64,000 bases of DNA from Paracoccaceae bacterium (lineage in GTDB: Bacteria; Pseudomonadota; Alphaproteobacteria; Rhodobacterales; Rhodobacteraceae): the NCBI GenBank assembly GCA_902534325.1, contig CACAPQ010000003.1, positions 30,376 through 94,375 of the forward strand, given 5' to 3'. A program made the position numbers and the translations under genes. Positions 57,924 through 64,000 of this stretch are shown piece after piece (the first letter of the stretch is position 1; every line of letters begins with the position of its first letter). The notes under the pieces are model-generated. The model did not search any database and was not told the DNA's origin. It saw nothing but the letters and a program-made list of their open reading frames with translations.

Positions 57924-57938
57924 ATTTTCAAAATTACA

Positions 57939-59882
57939 TTATTCTGGCTCTTTGAATGAATTTTCAAATGCATTCATAATAGGATAGGTGAAATAAGAAA
58001 TCAAAGGCCGCTGTCCGACCATTAAATCTGCTGTTGCCAGCATGCCTTGCGACAATATAAAATCCGATGGCATTTTAGATCCCTCAAGGCCCTGTGTTTT
58101 GACCCGTCCCCTGTAAAACACACCCTTGTCACCAGATAATGATTCATTAAATGTATCGTTGGAAACGTATATTAATTCACCGTCTAAGCCCCCAAATTCT
58201 TGAAACGGCATAGCATCTAATTTAACAGAAACTTTCATACCAACCTTCATGTCGGGTATTTCTTTTGGATCTATATCAATCTCAAGGAATAAAGGTTGAT
58301 TAGATTGAACCAAAGTAACAATGGCCTCACCTTCACTGACTACGCCACCTCTGGAAACCTCCGGTAAGTCCAAAACAATACCTTCAGCTGGCGACCTCAC
58401 TATTATGTTATCTACAAGTCGAGACAGCTTAATTTTTTCTTGTTTTAGCTGGGTTAATTCTTCGTTCTTTGCTGTTATTTCACCATTTAGTTTTGAGGTC
58501 CAACTTGCTATGAAAGCCTGTTTGTCCGCATTTTGGGTTGTGATTGCAGATTCAAGTTTCAAAATCGAAGTCTTGGCATTAAACTGGGCTTTTTCCGCAT
58601 TTAACAACGCATCTTTTGCAGAAAGATAATCTAGCTCAAGCTTTGTAGTTGAGGTTTTGGAGGTAAATTCAGATTTCTGTGCGTTTAAAAGTGTATCTTG
58701 GGACGTTAGATACTCTGATAAAGATACGATCCCTCGTTCCATTAGGTCTTTCTTTACCTCAGTCTGCTTAGATTTTATTTCTGTTTGTTTGGTTAAAATT
58801 TCCGATAATGTGCCCGATTGCCGGTCATACAGTTCTTTCTTTGCCTTGGCCAGCTTAGCCTTGATTTCTGTTTGTGCTATCGCAATATCCAGAAGCTCTT
58901 TTGATGACTCATACTCGTTTCGAGCCGTGCCCAGCTTAGAGTCAAAAGACTTAATCTTTTCAGAATATTCCATTACTTTTTTCAATAATGTGACACTGTA
59001 TAATTCATTAAATTTTGCAGAATTATTTGGTAGATTTAATTTTTTAATTGTTGCTTCATAAAAACTATCTAATTTAAGATCTGAATTGAATTTCTGAATG
59101 TTATCGATCAACATCAGTTCCATATGAAGTCCTACCAAAGACTGATAGATATTATCGATCTTTTCTTGGTTCTTTTTCAAATCTACGCTTACGACCGTAT
59201 CATCTAAATACGCTATGATCTGACCTTTAACCACCGCGTCACCGCGGCTCACTTCAACACTTTTCACGACGGAACTTGCACTGGCTTCGACAATAACATT
59301 CGGCGTTGCAGTCAGAAATTCCCCACGCGCAGATATTGTTGTGTCTACCTGACTGAGGGATGCGAATATGACGCTCCCAATAAAAAATGTTAGAAACGTA
59401 AGAGTGATAGTTAAAAGAGGCTTTGAGGGGCCCTGCTCGTATATGGCGTCAGTGTCATCTATTTCAAAATCATCCGACGCTTTTTCCGAAAATTTTTGAA
59501 TTGGTACAGAACCATTATCAGCAGCGCCCGTGCGCTCATATTTTGCTACCACTTGGTTGGACTTTCGTAAATTTTCTGAAATAGTTTTCATAATACGAAC
59601 AGCAGCTTCTGGATTTTTACTCAAATAAGTTTCAAAAGAATTGGCTGTTACTTCTGTAACTAATGTATTTTCCTTCGCTCTAGCACCAGCACTTCGAGGG
59701 TTTCCATCAATAAGTGCCATCTCACCAAAAAGAGTGGGGGCGGCTAACTCAGCGAGTACTTGCTCACCGTCAGTACTGTGTTTTGTTATCTCTACAGTTC
59801 CTGATTTTATAACGTACGCATAGGCAGCACTTTCACCCTCTCGGAAAATATACTCACCGTCTGTAAAAGATTTATCAGCCAT
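57939..59882 (-). CDS. HlyD-type membrane fusion protein with N-terminal cyclic-nucleotide-binding domain
   Basis: A 647-residue fusion. Residues about 5-110 form a CRP-like cyclic-nucleotide-binding domain with the phosphate cassette FGEMALIDGNPRSAG, in which E54, R63 and S64 match the cAMP ligands of CRP. One membrane helix follows (about 155-176), placing the sensor in the cytoplasm. The periplasmic part has a lipoyl-like half (VEASASSVVKSVEVSRGDAV), a long coiled coil made of four related 28-29-residue units (about 337-450), the second lipoyl half (IIVRSPAEGIVLDLPEVSRG) and a beta-barrel domain ending with LSQGMLATADLMVGQRPL. HlyD-type adaptors bridge a type I ABC exporter to a TolC-like channel. 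Lies 33 bases after the ABC gene. No tolC-like gene is in view. Confidence 0.88.
   Translation of the reverse strand: MADKSFTDGEYIFREGESAAYAYVIKSGTVEITKHSTDGEQVLAELAAPTLFGEMALIDGNPRSAGARAKENTLVTEVTANSFETYLSKNPEAAVRIMKTISENLRKSNQVVAKYERTGAADNGSVPIQKFSEKASDDFEIDDTDAIYEQGPSKPLLTITLTFLTFFIGSVIFASLSQVDTTISARGEFLTATPNVIVEASASSVVKSVEVSRGDAVVKGQIIAYLDDTVVSVDLKKNQEKIDNIYQSLVGLHMELMLIDNIQKFNSDLKLDSFYEATIKKLNLPNNSAKFNELYSVTLLKKVMEYSEKIKSFDSKLGTARNEYESSKELLDIAIAQTEIKAKLAKAKKELYDRQSGTLSEILTKQTEIKSKQTEVKKDLMERGIVSLSEYLTSQDTLLNAQKSEFTSKTSTTKLELDYLSAKDALLNAEKAQFNAKTSILKLESAITTQNADKQAFIASWTSKLNGEITAKNEELTQLKQEKIKLSRLVDNIIVRSPAEGIVLDLPEVSRGGVVSEGEAIVTLVQSNQPLFLEIDIDPKEIPDMKVGMKVSVKLDAMPFQEFGGLDGELIYVSNDTFNESLSGDKGVFYRGRVKTQGLEGSKMPSDFILSQGMLATADLMVGQRPLISYFTYPIMNAFENSFKEPE
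58533..58874 (-). repeat. Four tandem 28-29-codon units in the HlyD coiled coil
   Basis: Codons about 337-450 encode units beginning QTEIKAKLAKAKKEL, QTEIKSKQTEVKKDL, QDTLLNAQKSEFTSK and KDALLNAEKAQFNAK. The first two and last two pair most closely. This points to stepwise duplication that lengthened the periplasmic hairpin. Confidence 0.65.
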
Positions 59883-59915
59883 TCAGTTTCTCATCATAAG
59901 TCAACGGGAAGAGTT

Positions 59916-62054
59916 TTATGTCCCAGTTAATTTTTGCTCCATTGCCCATAGCTCTTGGTAGAGCGCACAGGTTTTTAAAAGTTCATCATGCGCTCCCTGA
60001 CCGACAACTACACCTTTTTCGAGCACTATTATTTGCTCAAATTGTGCGGTTGAGCGCAGATCATGAGTTGCCATTATAACAGTTTTTAAGTCACATATTT
60101 TTGAGAAGTTTTCAAAGAAAGAAATCTGAGTTGATTTATCTAAATTAGCAAGTGCTTCATCAATTAAAAGAATACGAGGCATTGCCATTAGGCCGCGGGC
60201 CAAAGCTAAAGTGACACGATCGCCCTGCGATAATGGCATACCAAACTGATTGATTTCGGTTGAGATACCCTCTTGTAACTGATCCAGAACCTTTTGAAGG
60301 CCAGATATTTCAAGTATTTCCTGTAACTCCCGCTCACTTATCCCTGGGTTTACCTTTCGTAAATTTTCTTCGATGGTAGCCCCAAAGAACACGGGTTTGC
60401 TGTCTATCAATGTATTTTGGCTGCGATAATTATCTAAACTTAAATGGCGAATATTCTGACCATCAATTTCCATTGAGCCCGTATTTGGTCTTAAAAAGCC
60501 TTGGCAAAGACGCAAAAAGGTAGTCTTTCCAGCACCTGAAGGTCCGACAACGGCTACTTTGGCTTTCGCTGGAATACTTAATGTCAGCCCGTCAAGAGCA
60601 TTTGAATTTTCAAATCTAACAACAACGTCCTTACAAACTACTTCACCCTTCACGACCATTTCATTTCCAGCGCCAACCCGTTCGGTTGGACCATTCCAAC
60701 TCTTGCCCACTGAATCCAGTGTCGACTTAAAGCTCTTCAAATCTGAAAAAAACGTGAAAAACGAAGTAAACGGGGATACAAGCTTTCCTCCAAGCATATT
60801 ACATGAAATGATCGCACCAGCTGACAGTCCGTCAGCAAGCACCAGCAGAACCCCAGTTGTAACGATCGCAACCGTCATGAGCTGGGTCAGAGTTGCATTT
60901 ACATTGGTTATAATCATGCTGGAAATTTGGCCTTGGATACTTTGGCGTATACTTCTAGACGAGACTTTTCGCCATTCTCGACGTTGTGAAGCTTCCAGCG
61001 AGAATGCTTTAATCGTCTCTACGCCTGCAATATTGGCTTGAACAACCCTGCGTTTTGAGGCCTCTAGCGGCCCTGTAATCTTGGCAGCTTCTTGCTGACG
61101 CCATCTCCCAAAAAGGGTAATGGCTCCGTGGGCCATTGAAAATAAGGTTACTATGAGAGCGAGCATAGGGCTGTAACCGAAAAGAACAGGAAGGAATACT
61201 AAAATGGTAGTAGCATCAAAAATTGTTTTAAGAACTTGAGTTGAGATAAAGTTTTTAATTGTACCTGAAGCCTGAAGAAGCGACTCGAACTCAGAGCTTG
61301 ATCCAGTTTGGAAAGTGGAAGCTGGCATTGCCATCACTTTGTCAAAAATATCACCGGATAATCGCGCTTCTATTGATGTGGAAATAAAATTTATCACATA
61401 GTCACGAACATAGCCCAGTATGCCATTGAAAATCAGCGCTGCACATACACCCATCACCAAAATATATAAGGTTGATACTGCTCCAAAATTTAAAACTTTA
61501 TCTAGAGATATTTGGATAAATACGATTGGAGCCAGTCCCAAAATAGCTGTTAATATGGCCGCGATAAAAGTGAGACCTAGTAAGCCTTTAAATCGATACA
61601 GCTCAGGAATGAACCAGGTCCAGTCAAAAGCACGATCCTGTGAAGCAATGCCTGTTTCACTAGAGATGAGATAAACAGATCCAGCCCACTTACGTTTGAA
61701 TTCGGTCTCGTTTTCAACATCAATTTTATTTGATGGATCTAAGGGATCCATTGATTGAAACTCAACTACATTTTCCGCATTTGACTTGCAGCTAATTAAT
61801 ATTTTCGCTGTGCCATCGCGCATGATTGCGACGCAGGGAAAATAGTAGGATCGGTCAATTAAAGTTTTTATACTTGGTTTCAGACGCTGAACTTTTACCC
61901 CCTGGTCCTTAAGGGTATTTTTTAATTCTTTCTCAGATTTAATTTGACCTTGCGATATCTTTTTTTCAAGTTGCTCAACGGTAATTCGAACACCAAACTG
62001 TCCAGCCAAAGAAATTACGCTTAATGATAGAGATCTGAGGGTTTTTGAGTTCAT
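59916..62054 (-). CDS. HlyB-like type I secretion ABC transporter with inactive peptidase-like domain
   Basis: A 712-residue exporter. Residues 1-130 resemble a C39 peptidase-like domain but lack the catalytic Cys (LSLSVISLAGQFGV at its place), as in HlyB, where the domain docks the substrate instead of cutting it. The membrane domain spans about 155-440. The ATPase domain has Walker A GPSGAGKTT (504-512), Walker B ILLIDEA with its Glu, and the H-loop MATHD (His about 664). Two motifs are altered: the signature reads LSQGD rather than LSGGQ, and the Q-loop position aligning with HlyB's Gln appears to be Ser (about 550 in LIDSKPVFFG). It lies between the cyclase and HlyD genes on the same strand, so it is likely the inner-membrane engine for the adjacent repeat protein or another partner. 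Confidence 0.88.
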   Translation of the reverse strand: MNSKTLRSLSLSVISLAGQFGVRITVEQLEKKISQGQIKSEKELKNTLKDQGVKVQRLKPSIKTLIDRSYYFPCVAIMRDGTAKILISCKSNAENVVEFQSMDPLDPSNKIDVENETEFKRKWAGSVYLISSETGIASQDRAFDWTWFIPELYRFKGLLGLTFIAAILTAILGLAPIVFIQISLDKVLNFGAVSTLYILVMGVCAALIFNGILGYVRDYVINFISTSIEARLSGDIFDKVMAMPASTFQTGSSSEFESLLQASGTIKNFISTQVLKTIFDATTILVFLPVLFGYSPMLALIVTLFSMAHGAITLFGRWRQQEAAKITGPLEASKRRVVQANIAGVETIKAFSLEASQRREWRKVSSRSIRQSIQGQISSMIITNVNATLTQLMTVAIVTTGVLLVLADGLSAGAIISCNMLGGKLVSPFTSFFTFFSDLKSFKSTLDSVGKSWNGPTERVGAGNEMVVKGEVVCKDVVVRFENSNALDGLTLSIPAKAKVAVVGPSGAGKTTFLRLCQGFLRPNTGSMEIDGQNIRHLSLDNYRSQNTLIDSKPVFFGATIEENLRKVNPGISERELQEILEISGLQKVLDQLQEGISTEINQFGMPLSQGDRVTLALARGLMAMPRILLIDEALANLDKSTQISFFENFSKICDLKTVIMATHDLRSTAQFEQIIVLEKGVVVGQGAHDELLKTCALYQELWAMEQKLTGT

Positions 62055-62133
62055 CTTACAAACTCTATCTGTCCAAATTTGTTCAAATTAAATATCATAT
62101 TATTCATAAAAACTACCAAAAAAAATACAATTT

Positions 62134-63024
62134 TCAAGATTTGCTGTATTTATCCCTAACCTTCATAATCTCCATAAAGACTTTCTCTGAAATAGTATTC
62201 GCAACGGTATCGCCTAACTGATTTATTTGTCTTAATGATGCCCCATAACTTTCAGACCATAAAGTTTTTCCGCCAGGTGCTTTTAAAATTACATCGACTG
62301 CGAAATTCGGTTGATTAGTTGAAACAGTGCCAATGAGCTGATAGTCGGAGTCACTTGGATTTTTCTGAACAGTAGAATCTATCCAGTCTTTCTGGTTCAG
62401 ATATTTTTCCAGATTATCTGTTACGTCTCTGCAAAAGATACTTGCTAATTCAGACGTAGCAGCAAATGGTTTTATTGAAATAAGAGGGCCTTCGTCTTCC
62501 CTCTTCATACCCTTTGATCCTAAATTTAATCTACCAGTGCTCCAAACTTCTACAGGCGTAGCGATGTTTTTTAAAGTCTGATTTCCACAGTTATTAAATA
62601 AACGCGCCTGATTTTCATCCAAGCATAAATAAGTAGAATTTGAAATGGCAACCTCACCATTTTCGGCAATAGACTCCAAACGGGCGGCTATGTTAACAGT
62701 ACCTCCATAAACATCCGGTGGCGGACCTTCTTCATGCTCAACATCACCAAGGTGTATTCCTACTCTAAGTTCTAATTTGCCTTGTTTCTTGACCAGCTTC
62801 AGCCATTCTAAAGCGCAATCGACAGATTCAGAGGCACTTTTAAATTCAATAAGCCATCCGTCGCCTAACGATTTAATCATATTACCATTATATTTAGAAA
62901 GTGTAGGCCTAATGATTTCTTTTTGAAATTCTCTTATCAGGTTTAAAGCTCCAGTTTCATCCTCAGCCATCATTTTAGAATATCCAACGACATCTGCTAA
63001 AAATATTACGCCAAGGCTTCTCAT
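62134..63024 (-). CDS. Class III adenylate cyclase
   Basis: A 296-residue soluble protein. Residues about 1-165 are a class III cyclase domain with every canonical catalytic position: metal Asp D11 (LADVVGYSK) and D55 (SLGDGWL), adenine-selecting K51 and D104 (PPDVYGGTVNIAARL), and transition-state N111 and R115. Their mutual spacing equals that in the mycobacterial cyclase Rv1625c, so the product should be cAMP. The C-terminal part (about 180-290, ISIKPFAATSELASIFCRDV) resembles the FlgO/TolB-like domain that follows many alphaproteobacterial cyclases. AGGAG precedes the ATG. It precedes the ABC gene by 79 bases, and the HlyD partner carries a cAMP-binding domain. Confidence 0.9.
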   Translation of the reverse strand: MRSLGVIFLADVVGYSKMMAEDETGALNLIREFQKEIIRPTLSKYNGNMIKSLGDGWLIEFKSASESVDCALEWLKLVKKQGKLELRVGIHLGDVEHEEGPPPDVYGGTVNIAARLESIAENGEVAISNSTYLCLDENQARLFNNCGNQTLKNIATPVEVWSTGRLNLGSKGMKREDEGPLISIKPFAATSELASIFCRDVTDNLEKYLNQKDWIDSTVQKNPSDSDYQLIGTVSTNQPNFAVDVILKAPGGKTLWSESYGASLRQINQLGDTVANTISEKVFMEIMKVRDKYSKS

Positions 63025-63091
63025 GATTTTTCTCCTGATATTATATTATGTAATTTTTTTATACCGAGATTTATGAAACAAACATAAGTAA

Positions 63092-63118
63092 GGGGTGACG
63101 GTTTTTAACTATCACCCC
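63092..63118. terminator. Hairpin between the repeat-protein gene and the cyclase gene
   Basis: GGGGTGA pairs with TCACCCC, with an inner GTT/AAC extension across the loop. On the plus strand it is followed by ATTTTTTATT, a classic terminator tail; on the minus strand, where the genes run, the tail is TTACTTATG. It lies 21 bases past the repeat-protein stop. It could partially end transcription, keeping the downstream secretion genes at a lower level. Confidence 0.6.
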
Positions 63119-63138
63119 ATTTTTTATTAAGCTTTTAC

Positions 63139-63801
63139 CTAAACTATAGGGTCTACCTCATCCGGTGGTGCATTTGGATCTGGTGCGTTCGGATCGTCCA
63201 TTGGAGCATCGCCCGCATCAGCCGGAACTCCCATATCCGGAGCACCTCCACCAGCTCCCTGATCAGCAACTTGATCCATTGCCCCGCTAAGAGCATCGCC
63301 TGCTGGATCCATTGGAGCTATATTACCTGGTCCTGGATCAAGGGCGCCGCCTAGAGCTCCCATTCCACCGTCATCCGGCATCATGCCAGCAACTTCAGGT
63401 GGCATATTTACCATCTGGTCAGGTGAAATAGCGTTCATCACTGGTGGTGGCATGTGTGCCATCATTGGAGCATCCATACCGCCCATACAGCCAGGAGGCA
63501 TCATTTCCATATGACCTGGGCTCATACCGCCCATACAATGAGGTGGCATTTCTTCCATATGACCTGGTCCCATACCGCCCATACAGCCAGGAGGCATCAT
63601 TTCCATGTGCATTGGTCCCATACCGCCCATACAACCAGGAGGCATCATTTCCATATGACCTGGTCCCATACCGCCCATACAATCAGGTGGCATATTTGCC
63701 ATATGACCTGGTCCCATACCGCCCATACAATCAGGTGGCATCTCTTTCATCATGTCAGCGTCCATGCCCTTCATCGCATGCGGAGGCATCATTTCAACCA
63801 A
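63139..63801 (-). CDS. Met/Cys/His-rich 16-residue repeat protein, 5' end uncertain
   Basis: At least 220 residues. Residues about 5-146 are nine units of a 16-residue repeat with consensus MPPxCMGGMGPGHMEM; units 2-7 carry one Cys each, and most carry a His-Met pair. A Gly/Ala/Pro/Asp-rich tail of about 75 residues follows and ends DPNAPPDEVDPIV. No signal peptide is visible. The only starts are a TTG at 63801 or the ATGs at 63792 and 63789, and an in-frame stop lies just upstream. However, the first residues (VEM before MPP) still fit the repeat register, so the gene looks cut at about 63.8 kb rather than naturally started. It lies upstream of cyclase, ABC and HlyD genes on the same strand and is the natural candidate substrate. 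The opposite-strand frames over the repeats lack its coherent tail. Confidence 0.6.
   Translation of the reverse strand: MVEMMPPHAMKGMDADMMKEMPPDCMGGMGPGHMANMPPDCMGGMGPGHMEMMPPGCMGGMGPMHMEMMPPGCMGGMGPGHMEEMPPHCMGGMSPGHMEMMPPGCMGGMDAPMMAHMPPPVMNAISPDQMVNMPPEVAGMMPDDGGMGALGGALDPGPGNIAPMDPAGDALSGAMDQVADQGAGGGAPDMGVPADAGDAPMDDPNAPDPNAPPDEVDPIV
63364..63789 (-). repeat. 48-bp coding tandem repeat, about nine units
   Basis: Units start on the minus strand at 63789, 63741, 63693, 63645, 63597, 63549, 63501, 63453 and 63405, exactly 48 bases apart. Central units are nearly identical at DNA level, while the first and last two are diverged. Recent expansion in the middle is likely. Such DNA is prone to slippage and assembly error. 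Confidence 0.92.
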
Positions 63802-64000
63802 GACAGCCTATTCAATTGGTGTTGGTAGAAAAATTAATGAGAACTTTTCTGCTCTCGGGTCATACTCAACAGAAGCTGGCGGCGGAGCTACAAGCGCTGA
63901 TCCGTTCACTCTAACAGACGGCTCGCAAACTTTGGGTTTAGGTGTAAGATATACGAGAAATAACATGACAATCACGGGTGGCTATAGCTATACAAAAGTT
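63797..64000 (+). pseudogene. C-terminal fragment resembling a FadL/OmpP1 outer-membrane protein
   Basis: On the plus strand, in a frame open from about 63707 past the window edge, the 68 codons from 63797 encode alternating barrel strands: TAYSIGVGRKINENFSALGS, then FTLTDGSQTLGLGVRYTR and NNMTITGGYSYTKV. This matches the last strands of FadL/OmpP1 long-chain fatty acid porins as I know them. The roughly 300 residues that should precede it, including a signal peptide, are absent: upstream in frame is only the antisense of the repeat gene. It is therefore a truncated gene or the result of an assembly join at about 63.8 kb. Confidence 0.55.

Noticed and set aside
57923..57936. AATTTTCAAAATT after the tRNA as an attachment site or terminator
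   Set aside because: Short AT palindrome with no second copy seen in the window and no G/C in the stem.
63364..63789. Regular 48-bp repeats resembling a CRISPR array
   Set aside because: Repeats are contiguous with no unique spacers, keep a reading frame, and continue into a coding tail; no cas genes are present.
63444..63914. Plus-strand open frames across the repeat region (His/Trp-rich or Pro/Tyr-rich products)
   Set aside because: They are open only because the 48-bp period is a multiple of three; they lack ribosome sites and coherent flanking domains, while the minus-strand frame continues into an ordered tail.

Overview
The window reads as chromosomal DNA of an AT-rich marine alphaproteobacterium of the order Rhodobacterales (Roseobacter group). 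This rests on recognisable proteins and on local gene orders I associate with that group: secG-pyrG, purA followed by a DUF2842 membrane protein, pccB-orf-pccA-DUF4174-methylmalonyl-CoA mutase, glyQ-orf-glyS, hflK-hflC-DUF2065-degP, and ctaD-DUF2244-yqeY-carA. Genes are tightly packed, many overlap by 1-11 bases, and no gap exceeds about 180 bases. The assignment is from memory of families, not from a search.

From 1 to 24 kb lie mostly core genes: CTP synthase, SecG, a compact three-gene cobalt-type nitrile hydratase cluster, PurA, a choline-dehydrogenase-like enzyme, a drug-efflux MFS, the propionyl-CoA to succinyl-CoA module (pccB, pccA, mutase), thiamine pyrophosphokinase, serine deaminase, rpiA, glutathione reductase, and the HflKC-DegP membrane quality-control set. 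A small orphan OB-fold gene at 23.8-24.1 kb looks like the C-terminus of error-prone polymerase DnaE2 and sits behind a GTTC-N7-GTTC SOS-type box.

From 24 to 57.7 kb come ferredoxin, MOSC, purD, xseA, a fused NuoE-NuoF-type formate dehydrogenase subunit without its catalytic subunit, ftsY, EamA, yciB, folE2, trkH, glyQ/glyS, a divergent PPDK-like protein, a SleB-like hydrolase, folB-folP-glmM, ilvC, two tandem Lrp/AsnC regulators with a class V aminotransferase, a UbiH-like hydroxylase, a HAD nucleotidase, a GntR regulator, carA, yqeY, DUF2244, ctaD and lipB.

Beyond tRNA-Leu(GAG) at 57.84 kb lies the least ordinary region, all on the minus strand: a Met/Cys/His-rich repeat protein, a class III adenylate cyclase with all canonical catalytic residues, an HlyB-like ABC exporter with a cysteine-less C39-like domain and altered ATPase motifs, and an HlyD-type adaptor with a cytoplasmic cyclic-nucleotide-binding domain fused to its N-terminus. 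Together they suggest a type I secretion apparatus that makes and senses its own cAMP. At about 63.8 kb the repeat gene abuts, strand-switched, a fragment resembling the C-terminal barrel of a FadL-type porin. That junction may be a real rearrangement or an assembly error in repetitive DNA.
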